A DNA stretch of 57,987 nucleotides from Calditrichota bacterium (GCA_024277115.1 JAJRVW010000225.1:1-57987), one strand, 5' to 3'; shown: positions 28,229 to 37,639, counted from the first letter of the stretch. Notes: a model not told the origin generated them from the sequence alone. Translations and numbers: made by a program.

Positions 28229-28984
28229 ATGGAATTAGCCCAGTTAAAAGAGTCAAAAATTTTTAAAATAACAATTGCGGTATTAGCCCTTATAATTTTT
28301 ACAGTGATTATGGACCGGCTTGTAATGCCGTGGTATGTCGACCTGGGAGAAGAAGTTGAAATGCCGGACATCGTGGAGATGAATATTAATGAAGCTAAGA
28401 ACATGTTGCAAAAGAAAGGCTTTCGGGTAATCATTGCCGATTCTGTGTTTGATGCAAATTACAGCGCGGGCCAGGTTGTAGAGCAAATGCCGATTGCCTA
28501 CTCCACGGTAAAGATCGGGCGAAATGTTTATTTGACTGTAAGCAATGGCGAGCGGCCGATAATTATGCCCAACCTTTTTGGCATATCACCGCGCGATGCC
28601 GAACTAAAATTAAAAGCGCTTAGCTTAAAACTAAACACCATTTTATATTCATATTCCGATCTTTACCCGGAAGGCGTTGTCGTGTCCCAATCATTTCCAC
28701 AGGGGCAGGAGGTAAGAAAAAACACCGCGATCACAATCACAGTCAGTAATGGAGAAATGCCAGCAAATCGGACGATACCAAGCCTAATCGGTAAAAGTTT
28801 TTCTGCTGCCAGGCAACAACTTCGCCAGCTTGGGGTTACAATCGGGCCAACCGAATATGAAGAGAACTCGTCCTATTTGCCGGACACTGTTTTAAAACAA
28901 AGTTTAAAAGTTGGGACTGCGATCAGCGAAGGCACCGAAATTATTTTGACAATCAGTAAGTTAGAATCCGCACCAGAGGAATAA
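28229..28984 (+). CDS. Membrane-anchored triple PASTA protein
   Basis: A 251-residue protein with a short cytoplasmic N-terminus, one transmembrane helix (residues ~12-32, ITIAVLALIIFTVIM) and three PASTA domains at about 40-108, 109-175 and 178-246 (EMPDIVEMNINEAKNML, MPNLFGISPRDAELKLK, IPSLIGKSFSAARQQL). PASTA units bind peptidoglycan or lipid II precursors. No kinase or transpeptidase domain is attached, unlike PknB or PBP2x. It follows dtd by 18 nt. Confidence 0.9.
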   Translation: MELAQLKESKIFKITIAVLALIIFTVIMDRLVMPWYVDLGEEVEMPDIVEMNINEAKNMLQKKGFRVIIADSVFDANYSAGQVVEQMPIAYSTVKIGRNVYLTVSNGERPIIMPNLFGISPRDAELKLKALSLKLNTILYSYSDLYPEGVVVSQSFPQGQEVRKNTAITITVSNGEMPANRTIPSLIGKSFSAARQQLRQLGVTIGPTEYEENSSYLPDTVLKQSLKVGTAISEGTEIILTISKLESAPEE

Positions 28985-29066
28985 TTTGCCCCAAATCAGG
29001 GAAAGATTTTTAGACTTCATTATTTGTTTTTTTGTTTAAATTCCAAACAGAACAAAATTTTATTCT

Positions 29067-29672
29067 ATGCAAAAAGAAATAACCCTTAAAAAGGAGTTGG
29101 TACGTAAATCAATACATCTAATGACGAGCGCAGTGCCCCTTGCTTATTTCTATTATTTAAACAAGGAACAAATTCTCGCTTTAAGTATTAGTTTATTTAT
29201 TCTCTTTTTAATCGGGGATATTCTTAGGATTAACGTAACAGAATTGAAACAGATTTATGAGAAAATATTTGGTAGTTTGTTACGAGAGAACGAATCCGGA
29301 AAAAAGCTAAATGGCGCAACGCTCTTGTTTTTAGGATTTTCTTTGGCCTTTTTTTTGTTTGATAAAAATATCGCCATTATTGCCACACTTTTTTTGACTG
29401 TTTCCGATAGCAGTGCGGCGATTTTTGGCAAAAGATTTGGTACACATGCTTTGTGGGGCAAATCTCTGGAAGGCGCCGTTGCTTTCTTTTTAACGGCATT
29501 TATAATTTGCCTGTTTTTTTATGACCATTTTATAATTGGTTTTATAATTGCGCTTATCATGGCGATCATAGAATCGGCGCCAATAAAAATTAATGATAAT
29601 CTCACAATCCCGTTGGTTAGCGGCGGATTGTTCACATTAACACATTTTATATTAGCCCCGGGTTATTTATGA
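29067..29672 (+). CDS. SEC59/DGK1/VTE5-family lipid kinase (membrane)
   Basis: Integral membrane protein of 201 residues with about six hydrophobic segments. It has the family pattern of CTP-dependent polyprenol, phytol or diacylglycerol kinases: ELVRKSIHLM at the N-terminus, GDILRIN, SDSSAAIFGKRFG, GKSLEGAVAFF and IESAPIKINDNLTIPLVSG. The exact lipid is unknown; a role in recycling polyprenol, phytol or diacylglycerol is likely. The PorV gene overlaps its stop as ATGA. Confidence 0.85.
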   Translation: MQKEITLKKELVRKSIHLMTSAVPLAYFYYLNKEQILALSISLFILFLIGDILRINVTELKQIYEKIFGSLLRENESGKKLNGATLLFLGFSLAFFLFDKNIAIIATLFLTVSDSSAAIFGKRFGTHALWGKSLEGAVAFFLTAFIICLFFYDHFIIGFIIALIMAIIESAPIKINDNLTIPLVSGGLFTLTHFILAPGYL

Positions 29673-30658
29673 AAAAATTTAATAAGATAGCAGTTTTTGC
29701 ACTTCTGCTGATTTTTTATATACAAAATATTAACGCAGGGCCCCTAAAAAAGTATGCGGGCGAATTTTTATATTTGGGCGCGGATGGACGCGGGGCAGCC
29801 ATGGGAGGCGCATTTACCGCACTCGCCAGCGATGTAACTTCCGTTTATTGGAACCCGGCAGGGCTTAGGACGGCACAAGGCTTACAAGCTCAATTTATGA
29901 CCAGTAAGCGTTTCATCAGCAGCCTTCAGCAAAGTTTTTTAAGTGTATCTTCGCCTATCTCAGAAAAAGGGACACTTGGGGCTTCTTTTTATTATTTAAC
30001 CGCGACCGATAACCCCGATACGCGCAATGCATATAACGAGGCCGAGGGAAAAGTTGATTATGATAAAATAAAACGATTTAATATCGGTGATTATGTTTTC
30101 AATTTGGCCTATGCAGAGCAATTTAATGAAAACATCGATTGGGGCCTGAATGTAAAATTTATTTATAGTGACCTTAATATTGAATCGGCAACGGGAATCG
30201 GATTTGATGCCGGCGTAAAATATAAATTGGATAATTTACGGCTGGGCCTGGTTTTGCGTGATTTTACAAGCACATTGTTAGCGTGGACCACAGGTACAAA
30301 GGAATATGTGACACCTTCTGCCCGTTTTGGGACGGCTTATATTTTCAATCTACCTTCATTGAACTTAACCGTAACCCCCTCTGTCGATTTAAATTTCCTG
30401 GCAGAAAACAGGAATTTCTCTGCACAATTTAATGTAGGGCCGCTTAGTGTGGATGCATTGGCAGGCATGGAAATCAGCTACGATGATATTTTGGCGCTTC
30501 GTTTTGGTATGGATGACATCCGGAGATTAAATGCTGGAATTGGCGTTACACTGCCGAAGATAAAAGTGGATTATGCGTTTACGGCTTATGAGAGCGAACT
30601 TGGCAATATTCACCGAATTTCGTTCCATTTGTTTCTTGGTGATATTCTCACTCAATAA
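29669..30658 (+). CDS. PorV/PorQ-family outer-membrane protein
   Basis: A 329-residue exported protein: signal peptide (IAVFALLLIFYIQNINA), then the family start LGADGRGAAMGGAFTALASDVTSVYWNPAGL. The rest alternates as a beta-barrel of the FadL/PorV type. PorV and PorQ work in type IX secretion, but this family is also found in FCB bacteria without other visible Por genes, and none are present in this window. Its stop and that of the opposite TPR gene are 9 nt apart. Confidence 0.88.
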   Translation: MKKFNKIAVFALLLIFYIQNINAGPLKKYAGEFLYLGADGRGAAMGGAFTALASDVTSVYWNPAGLRTAQGLQAQFMTSKRFISSLQQSFLSVSSPISEKGTLGASFYYLTATDNPDTRNAYNEAEGKVDYDKIKRFNIGDYVFNLAYAEQFNENIDWGLNVKFIYSDLNIESATGIGFDAGVKYKLDNLRLGLVLRDFTSTLLAWTTGTKEYVTPSARFGTAYIFNLPSLNLTVTPSVDLNFLAENRNFSAQFNVGPLSVDALAGMEISYDDILALRFGMDDIRRLNAGIGVTLPKIKVDYAFTAYESELGNIHRISFHLFLGDILTQ

Positions 30659-30667
30659 TGTGATGAA

Positions 30668-31923
30668 TTATTTTTTATCCTGTTGGCTTAATAAAGTTTT
30701 AATTTTTTTAATATAGTCCGATTCCGGATAAGTTTTTGTCAGCAAATCAAATGCTTCGCTGGCCTTTTTAAAATCTTTCAACTCTTCTATATAAATTTTA
30801 CCCGCCCTGTACAAATATTTTGGCGCATCTTTATTTTCCGGGAATTGATGTGCGAACAAGGCCATTGTTTTTGCCGCAAGCCTGAAATCATCTGTTTTTT
30901 CCAAACTTAGCCGGATAATATTTTTTAACGCTTTATTTATGGAAGCCGCATCGCCTTCATCTTCTACAATGCGCATATTTGCGATAATTGCCTCATTATA
31001 ATTGCTGTCTTGTTCTGAGATGGCAGCCATCCTTAGCAGGGCGGTAAAATGATGTTTGTTTTTTGGGAATGCATTTACCTGAAGATTATAATTTGTAAAG
31101 GCCTCTTTCCTGTCTTTATAAACCTTCTCATATAATTGTGCCAGCTCAAACTGCGCATCGCCAGTCAGCTTACTGTCAGGGAATTGATTTATAAGTTCAA
31201 TTAAATAATCACGCGCTTTGCCTTTGTTTTTTTTATAAGATGCACTCAGGCGGGCCAGCTCTAACATCGCGTCGGGCACAAACGGTGATTGGTTGTACAA
31301 GCTGCATACTTTGCTAAAATTTAATATTGCCGCATCATATTTTTGATTACGTTTATAATTTTGTGCCTGCCAAAAAAGGACAGCGTCCATATCTTTTGCA
31401 TCTTTTTGGAAAAGGTTTTTATAATGTTCAATTTCCCCGAGTGTAATTGCCTCAATCGTGCTAAGATGAATGGATTGCAGAAAAGAAAGATAGCCTAAAT
31501 ATGCCATCCTGTAATTTTTTGTGAGGGATGGTTGCCCAATTGGCGGATAGCTTCTTCTTCTTTTTCTGTAAGGTCTAATCCCGGATCAAAAACTATCAGA
31601 GAATCCATTATTTGCAATGACCGGGTTACGATAGGGCTTTCGCCATGTAGTAAAATCAATTTTATTAATGTAGTAAGCTGCCGCGCATGTTGGTTCTCAC
31701 GCTCATATAATTTCCCTAACCGGAAAAGCAGTTCATCTTCCTGTTTGGAATTTGGATATAAAAGTGCGTAAGATTCTATTTCTGATATAATAAAACCAAT
31801 CGAGTCTGTGGCCGAAAGATTTTTATAAGCATCGTCCAAAAGTTGATAATGTGTTTCGGCCTTGTCCTGACCAAACACAAAATTGATACTAAGTAAAATT
31901 CCTGCAAAAAATATATATTTCAA
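30668..31923 (-). CDS. Exported TPR protein, apparently frameshifted
   Basis: Two overlapping frames: 31923-31495 (142 residues with a signal peptide, FFAGILLSINFVFGQ) and 31507-30668 (279 residues with TPR/BamD-like repeats but no signal peptide). Adding one base to the six-T run at 31515-31520 (plus strand) joins them into one exported protein of about 418 residues with repeats from end to end (FRLGKLYERENQHARQL.., FELAQLYEKVYKDRKEAF.., YLYRAGKIYIEELKDFKKA..). The alternative is two coupled genes with a 13-nt overlap, but a cytoplasmic second product seems less likely. Role unknown, perhaps envelope assembly. Confidence 0.72.
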
Positions 31924-31932
31924 AGGTATATC

Positions 31933-33578
31933 CTAAAAATTAAGTAAAAGGGGCTTAACAAAAATCACTTTCTCGTTCCTTACATTTACCGTGCCTGGCA
32001 AAGCTTTTCTTATTCGGCTCACATAGCGGCATTGTGTATAAATAACCGGCACGGTTCCAGAATGTTTCGCCCGGCTGTTTGCCGCTGCAATTTGTGCCGC
32101 CTGCTCAATAATCGAAAGCGGGACGCTCATATCTTTACTTTGTACCTTAATAATTATATGCGAACCGGGCACCCCTTGCGCGTGCATCCAAATATCCCAT
32201 TTATTGGCAAACGAAAATGTAAGTAAATCATTATTGACACCATTTTTACCCATATAAATATCCCACCTGTTTTCTAAAATCAAGCGACGAAACGAATACT
32301 GCAAATCACTCCCGACAGCTTTTTTTGCCTGATGTTCCTGCAGGATATTCATTTGAACCAATTTTTCTTTGAGTTTTAAAAGCTCTTTAAGATTGGCCGT
32401 TTCCAGCTTTTGGTTCATTAACTTAATTTCATCCAATTCACTTTGGTAGGTGTCTTTTTTTAATTTAATAACTTGTTTTTTTTCGGCAATTTGTTTGTAT
32501 TTCGAAAAGTACTGATTGGCATTTTCCACCGTTTTCTTTTTCGGGTTTAATTTTATTTTTACCAATTCCTGTTCATCCGAAAAAATATTAACCAACTCAA
32601 CGGAAGCGCTGCCACGTGGTACCTTGTGTTTATTGGTTAAAAGTAAATTGCCCTTTAAATCGGCGATTCGCTTTCGTTCTTCAATATTTTCAGCATCGGT
32701 AATTTTTACCAGGGCCGTTTCAAGGGTTTTTCTCTTTTTGTTCAGGCTCGAAGATATTTTTTATAAAGCTGATTATAAGCCCTGTTGCGTTCACGGTTCT
32801 GAATAAAAATGAGCCAGGCCTTATTCAGGTCGGTAAATTTTTCTTTGTAAAATCCTTTTTCAATTAAGATTTTACTCTCATAAAGCGTAAGTTTTTTTTC
32901 ACCGTCATCCCGACTAAAAATATAACATTTCCCGGATTCAATCTCTGCGAGAAACTGTGTAAATACAGTAAAAACATTTTGCACATCCTTTAACTCGCCC
33001 ACCTCTGCATCAATTGATGCACCCATCCGGTGGCAAACTTCTTTAACCATACTACGGTTAAATGCCGGGCATAATGCGGATATTAGTTTTGATATTTTTA
33101 ATTGGGGTGATGTTTTAATGGCGTTTACAAGTAAATTCTGCGAGAGAGGAATGGGGATTTCGTTGGGAGGTTCGGTTATTGAAGTTAACGTTTTAAATGA
33201 CTCAATAGGATTTTTTTTATCGTCAAAAAGAACGATATTTGGCTTTGCCCCATAAAACCAGATATAAAGGTGAAAACGGCCAAACTCAATTATGACATAT
33301 TTGTTATAAATGGCCACCTTAATATCGGTAAGGGCTTCACCGTATAAGTTTTCAAAAAAGGAGAGCCGGTCACTCTTTTGTTTAGAAGCATGATCAACCA
33401 AAACATAGGGCGTTTGCGCGCTAATACAAACCTTCAATAAAAATGTTGACGTGTTTTTTGAAAGCTCAAAGCTGAGTTCATCTTTATTTGTGGTAAAAAT
33501 AGAAACGACTTCTGCTTCTAAAAGTTGGGGCCTTATTTTCTCAATTTGTTTTTTGAACAGGTAATAGTTTTTTATCAT
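31933..33578 (-). CDS. rqcH: RqcH/NFACT-family protein, frameshifted
   Basis: Ribosome-quality-control factor that binds split 60S/50S-nascent chain complexes and recruits tRNA-Ala for tailing in other bacteria. The N-terminal part (33578-32742, NFACT-N and helix-hairpin-helix) and the C-terminal part (to 31933, coiled coil and NFACT-R with WDIWMHAQGVPGSHIII) are in different frames. One added base in the six-T run at 32757-32762 (plus strand) restores a 548-residue protein. The Asp-Arg pair expected in NFACT-N is replaced by Asn92-Lys93 (IYNKYVIIEF), so tailing activity is doubtful. Confidence 0.85.
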
Positions 33579-33622
33579 CTTTTAAATATTGTCGCGGTTG
33601 AGGTTTTATCATGATTCAATTA

Positions 33623-33650
33623 TTGTTAGATTAGAAAATCTAAGTAAAAT
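33623..33650 (+). promoter_or_regulatory. Promoter and palindrome upstream of yicC
   Basis: TTGTTA, 16-base spacer, TAAAAT in the divergent gap between rqcH and yicC. The perfect inverted repeat TTAGATT-AGAA-AATCTAA (33626-33643) fills the spacer and could be an operator for the yicC-gmk-coaB-udg transcript. Pattern evidence only. Confidence 0.4.
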
Positions 33651-33715
33651 TAACTTTTAGAATCTATAAAAGTAAACGGACTTTTTAAACATTAAAAATG
33701 TAAAGAGAAAAATTT

Positions 33716-34591
33716 ATGCAAAGTATGACAGGATATGGAAAAGGGCAGGTTAGTGCAGGCAATCTTGAGATAATAATCGAAATTAAAAGTGTAAATAACC
33801 GCTATCTGGATATTCTGTTCAGAATGCCATCCATGGTTTCTGCTTTTGAAACGGATTTAAGAAAATTAATCAAAAAAAGTGTGAACCGTGGAAAAGTCAG
33901 CGTATTTGCCGAAATTAAACAAACGCTTAACAACGATAATTCCAGCGCTATTAATGAAGATAAATTAAACTATTATTATAATAATTTGAAGGCGATTAAA
34001 GAGAAGCTTGCCTTGTCCGGCCCGATTGAAATAAGCCACCTATTATCATTTCAGGATTTATTTGAAACGGATATCAGCCGAATTGATGAAGCAGAGTTTA
34101 AGCAACACCTTATAAAATCAGTAGAACTTGCTTTGGAAGCTTTCAATGCTATGCGCTTAAAAGAAGGGCAGCACCTGATTGATGATATGACCGTGCGCCT
34201 TGACAAGATTGAGGCAATAACAAAACAAGTTCACGAAAAAGCCCCGGCCAATGTACGGGCAGAATTTGAAAAGCTAAAAAATAGGGTCAACGAATTATTG
34301 GACAACCAACAGGTGGACAATGACAGGCTGGAACAGGAAATTGCACTCATCTCGGACAAGGTGGATATTACCGAAGAATTAACACGGATGGAAAGCCATA
34401 TTGGCCAATTTCGGCAGACCCTGAAACGCGATAAAGAACTTGGAAAAAAACTGACATTTATTTTGCAGGAAATGCACCGCGAGGCGAATACGATGAATTC
34501 CAAAACAACGGATATTAAGATTTCACATTTAATAATCCAGGTTAAAGAAGAGATTGAGAAAATCCGGGAACAGACACAAAATATCGAATAA
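33716..34591 (+). CDS. yicC: YicC-family endoribonuclease
   Basis: RNA endonuclease family with a conserved place beside gmk. The 291-residue protein starts MQSMTGYGKG, has INNRYLDI-like SVNNRYLDILFRMP, and ends with the DUF1732 block LTFILQEMHREANTMNSKTTD. Length is normal. The guanylate kinase gene follows after about 95 nt. Confidence 0.94.
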   Translation: MQSMTGYGKGQVSAGNLEIIIEIKSVNNRYLDILFRMPSMVSAFETDLRKLIKKSVNRGKVSVFAEIKQTLNNDNSSAINEDKLNYYYNNLKAIKEKLALSGPIEISHLLSFQDLFETDISRIDEAEFKQHLIKSVELALEAFNAMRLKEGQHLIDDMTVRLDKIEAITKQVHEKAPANVRAEFEKLKNRVNELLDNQQVDNDRLEQEIALISDKVDITEELTRMESHIGQFRQTLKRDKELGKKLTFILQEMHREANTMNSKTTDIKISHLIIQVKEEIEKIREQTQNIE

Positions 34592-34685
34592 AAAATTTCT
34601 ATTTCCGGTATTTATTAAACGAACCATGCTTCGGTGAACATGACTTTGCACTTTAACCTCCAGCACCGATGTATTCTAAAATAGG

Positions 34686-35261
34686 ATGTTGCTACAAATG
34701 AAGTTTAAATCAAAACATATTGTTTTCTCCGCGCCAAGTGGGGCCGGTAAAACAACAATCGTAAAAATATTATTAGACAAACACCCTGGCCTGGCCCTTT
34801 CAATCTCTGCAACCACCCGTAAGCAAAGACCCGGCGAGGAAGATGGCAAGGCGTATTATTTTTTGAGTGAGAAGCAGTTCAAACGGGCTATTGAAGAAGA
34901 TAAGTTTCTTGAATACGAGGAGGTTCACGGCAATAATTATGTAACGCTGAAGAGCAAAGTGGCCGAATCGGTTAAAGCCGGCAAAACGGTTTTATTTGAT
35001 ATTGATGTAAAAGGCGCCCGGTCCGTACAGGATGAATATGATGACGCGCTGCTTATTTTTATAAAACCGCCAAGCAAAGAGATTTTGCGTCAACGCCTTA
35101 TAGATAGAAAAAGTGAGGATACCGAAACCATCAACCGCCGCCTGGACCGCCTTGATTTTGAATATGAGCAGGCGCATTTTTTTGACTATATCGTAATAAA
35201 TGACAAATTGGACGATGCTGTTGCTGAAGTAGAAAAATTGATTATCGATGAAAATGGCTGA
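34686..35261 (+). CDS. gmk: Guanylate kinase
   Basis: GMP plus ATP gives GDP plus ADP. The P-loop SAPSGAGKTTIV is at about residues 15-26, the GMP-binding segment SATTRKQRPGEEDGKAYYF follows, and FLEYEEVHGNNYVT and the catalytic-lid RQRLIDRKSED are present. At 191 residues it is typical. The start may be ATG 34686 or 34698. The next gene overlaps its 3' end by 14 nt. Confidence 0.96.
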   Translation: MLLQMKFKSKHIVFSAPSGAGKTTIVKILLDKHPGLALSISATTRKQRPGEEDGKAYYFLSEKQFKRAIEEDKFLEYEEVHGNNYVTLKSKVAESVKAGKTVLFDIDVKGARSVQDEYDDALLIFIKPPSKEILRQRLIDRKSEDTETINRRLDRLDFEYEQAHFFDYIVINDKLDDAVAEVEKLIIDENG

Positions 35262-36210
35262 AAAGACAATCCTGATTAAGGATGATTCTAAGTTTCTCTT
35301 TTTTGTTGGCGGATTACTTCAAAAAATGGAGCGTTCCGGCTACAAGGTTTTCCTTGAAGATATGGGCGGATATGGTGATTTTTTAAATCATTTCCCGGAC
35401 ATACAATTAAAAAACAAACAAACGGTTTTTGATTTAATCATCAATTTAAGCAGGAAGCCGCAACCGGTAAAAAAGGACGAACTAAATCTTGTAATTGAAA
35501 ATAGTGGCCTGAAATTTTCAATAGATGATCTTTTTGATCAAATCGAAAAATCATTAAGTGTTCAGGATTTTAAAGACAAAAACCTTTTAATAACAGCCGG
35601 ACCAACCGCTGAGGACATCGATCCCGTCCGTTTTTTAACAAACCGTTCTACCGGAAAAATGGGCATTGCGTTGGCGCGAACAGCTTTTATACGTGGGGCA
35701 AATATAAAATTAATTCTTGGGCCCGGCCCGGTTGTTGTCCCGCCATATTTAAATGTAATCAAAGTACGCAGCGCGGCCGAAATGCACGAGGCCGTATTAA
35801 AAGAATTTGACGCGTGTAATTATTATTTTTCATCCGCCGCTGTAGCCGATTACACGCCTGTTAAACAATTGGCCCATAAAATGAAAAAGGGCAAAGGAAA
35901 CCTTAACCTGGAAATGGAACGGACAAAGGACATTTTGCAAGATGTTGGCGCCTTAAAAAAAATAGATCAGACAATAATTGGCTTTTCGGTTGAAACGGAA
36001 AACCTGATTGAAAACTCGCGTCAAAAATTAATCCGTAAAAATCTGGACGTCATAATCGCCAATAACCCTTCTATAAAAGGGGCCGGTTTTGGTGGGGATA
36101 CAAATCAGGTAGAAATTATAACAAAAAACAACCATTCAACTTTACCCATGTTAACGAAAATTGAAACAGCTGAAAAAATTTTAGATTATTTATTAAACGC
36201 GGAAAAATGA
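35248..36210 (+). CDS. coaB: Phosphopantothenate-cysteine ligase (CoaB) with novel N-terminal domain
   Basis: Residues ~110-320 are a CoaB domain: LLITAGPTAEDIDPVRFLTNRSTGKMG, YFSSAAVADYTP, a lysine-rich KMKKGKGNLNLEMERTKDIL segment and NNPSIKGAGFGGDTNQVEII. CoaB joins 4'-phosphopantothenate with cysteine in CoA synthesis. The usual N-terminal CoaC decarboxylase (flavoprotein) domain is absent. Instead there are ~105 residues (KFLFFVGGLLQKMERSGYKV..) that I do not recognise. rpoZ, which often sits between gmk and coaBC, is not seen. The gene overlaps gmk by 14 nt. CoaC would have to be encoded elsewhere. Confidence 0.87.
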   Translation: MKMAEKTILIKDDSKFLFFVGGLLQKMERSGYKVFLEDMGGYGDFLNHFPDIQLKNKQTVFDLIINLSRKPQPVKKDELNLVIENSGLKFSIDDLFDQIEKSLSVQDFKDKNLLITAGPTAEDIDPVRFLTNRSTGKMGIALARTAFIRGANIKLILGPGPVVVPPYLNVIKVRSAAEMHEAVLKEFDACNYYFSSAAVADYTPVKQLAHKMKKGKGNLNLEMERTKDILQDVGALKKIDQTIIGFSVETENLIENSRQKLIRKNLDVIIANNPSIKGAGFGGDTNQVEIITKNNHSTLPMLTKIETAEKILDYLLNAEK

Positions 36211-36214
36211 ATTG

Positions 36215-36997
36215 ATGCAAAACGATGTATTGGAAGACGTAAGCGCCTTTTTCGACTGGTATAAAACCGTATATGGCAACACTGTCCGCTTTGACGGTCG
36301 GGTTGACCTTTCGTTATCAGCCGACATTGAAAAAACGCCCATAGCTATAAAACAACAGGCAGCCCCGCAACAAGCGTCAGTTAAAAAGCCGTATATCCCT
36401 AAAAAGGCCACTAAGGGAATTGACGAGCTGCTTATCCACCAGGGCAATGCGGAAATGAAGGCATTTTATCATGAGATTAATAAATGTGCCAAATGTGGTC
36501 TGGGCCATACGCGCGCAAATTTTGTATTTGGCATGGGCAACCCGCAGGCGGACATCATGTTTATTGGCGAAGCGCCAGGCCGTGATGAGGATCTGCAAGG
36601 TTTGCCATTTGTCGGAAAGGCAGGGCAGTTGCTGGATAAAATGCTGTTTGCCTTACGTTTTAAACGGGAAGACGTTTTTATTGCCAATGTATTAAAATGC
36701 CGTCCGCCAAATAATCGCGATCCATTGCCCGACGAGGTAATGCATTGCGAGCCATATCTCAAAAAGCAAATTAAGCTTATTCAACCAAAAGTTATTATTG
36801 CGCTTGGGCGTATATCCGCACAGGTTTTGTTAAAAACACAGGATTCCCTTGGTTCTATGCGCCAGAAAGACCACAGCTATGAAAATATCCCGTTTATTGT
36901 GACCTACCACCCGGCGGCCTTATTGCGCAACCCGCGTTGGAAAGCCAGTGCCTGGATTGATTTGAAGAAGATAGGCGGGTTTATTAACGGACAATGA
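36215..36997 (+). CDS. Uracil-DNA glycosylase, family 4 (Fe-S)
   Basis: Removes uracil from DNA. The 260-residue protein has ~85 variable, proline/alanine-rich residues followed by the family-4 core: CAKCGLG and the later cysteines in NVLKCRPPNNRDP and MHCEPYL (four ligands of a 4Fe-4S cluster), the active-site block GEAPGRDEDLQGLPFVGKAGQLLD, and HPAALLRNP. ATG at 36215 lies 4 nt after the coaB stop. Family 4 is common in thermophiles but also in many mesophiles. Confidence 0.94.
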   Translation: MQNDVLEDVSAFFDWYKTVYGNTVRFDGRVDLSLSADIEKTPIAIKQQAAPQQASVKKPYIPKKATKGIDELLIHQGNAEMKAFYHEINKCAKCGLGHTRANFVFGMGNPQADIMFIGEAPGRDEDLQGLPFVGKAGQLLDKMLFALRFKREDVFIANVLKCRPPNNRDPLPDEVMHCEPYLKKQIKLIQPKVIIALGRISAQVLLKTQDSLGSMRQKDHSYENIPFIVTYHPAALLRNPRWKASAWIDLKKIGGFINGQ

Positions 36998-37105
36998 TGT
37001 GAGTTGAACCGTTTTATAGCTTGCAGTTACCTGTTTTTATAAATAATAAATATGGAAAACCTGTGATCTGTTGCCCTGTTTTGGTAAGAAGTCAATATTC
37101 CTATA

Positions 37106-37133
37106 TTGTTCTAACTGGCATACAGTTTAAATA
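37106..37133 (+). promoter_or_regulatory. Promoter with operator palindrome for the toxin-antitoxin pair
   Basis: TTGTTC, 16-base spacer, TAAATA. The spacer contains the inverted repeat AACTG-GCATA-CAGTT (37113-37127). A palindrome between -35 and -10 is the usual site where an antitoxin represses its own operon. Confidence 0.5.
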
Positions 37134-37169
37134 AATATTATCTTTGGTGAAATTTAAAAGGAGAATGTT

Positions 37170-37358
37170 ATGGCTGAATCTGTAAAAGAAAGGGCAAATA
37201 GCGTAATTGACAACTTGCCAGAAGATTCAACAATGGATGACATTATGCATGTTTTATATATTCAAACCAAACTTGAACGTGCTGAAAATAGTGTCCGTGA
37301 AGGTAAGGGAATTTCTCATGAGGAGGCTAAAAAGATACTACAAAAATGGCTAAAGTAA
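37170..37358 (+). CDS. Antitoxin of a ParE/RelE-type module
   Basis: A 62-residue acidic-to-neutral protein ending ISHEEAKKILQKWLK, a C-terminal pattern seen in many small antitoxins next to ParE/RelE toxins. The N-terminal part (AESVKERANSVIDNLPEDSTMDDIMHVLYIQ) is the likely dimer and DNA-binding part. AAGGAG Shine-Dalgarno. Its 3' end overlaps the toxin start by 13 nt, so the two are coupled. Confidence 0.85.
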   Translation: MAESVKERANSVIDNLPEDSTMDDIMHVLYIQTKLERAENSVREGKGISHEEAKKILQKWLK

Positions 37359-37639
37359 TTTGGTCAGATCATGCTTTAAACGATATTGAACAAATTTCCG
37401 AATATATTAGCAAAGACTCCCCCGAGCGGGCATCGCTATTTGTTGCAAGGCTAATAGACGCTGCCGAGAAAATGACAGAGTTTCCATACTTAGGACGAAC
37501 GATACCGGAAGTAATAAGAGAGGAATATCGTGAAACAAAATATGGCGCTTACAGAATTATGTATAAAGTAGAGGAGTATGGAATAATTTTATTGGCCGTT
37601 GTTCATTCGGCAAAGGATTGGAAACCTGAATATCTTTGA
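37346..37639 (+). CDS. ParE/RelE-family toxin
   Basis: A 97-residue protein of the RelE/ParE superfamily: KVIWSDHALNDIEQISEYISKDSPERA at the N-terminus, FPYLGRTIPEV in the middle, and EYRETKYGAYRIMYKVEEYGIILLAVVHSAKDW at the end. ParE members poison gyrase and RelE members cut mRNA; the sequence is closer to ParE. It lies in a low-density stretch before dnaB, the only accessory-looking module in this half of the window. Confidence 0.88.
   Translation: MAKVIWSDHALNDIEQISEYISKDSPERASLFVARLIDAAEKMTEFPYLGRTIPEVIREEYRETKYGAYRIMYKVEEYGIILLAVVHSAKDWKPEYL

Noticed and set aside
35562-35762. Minus-strand open frames inside coaB, gmk and other plus-strand genes
   Set aside because: They lie opposite well-conserved coding sequence and show no recognisable motif.
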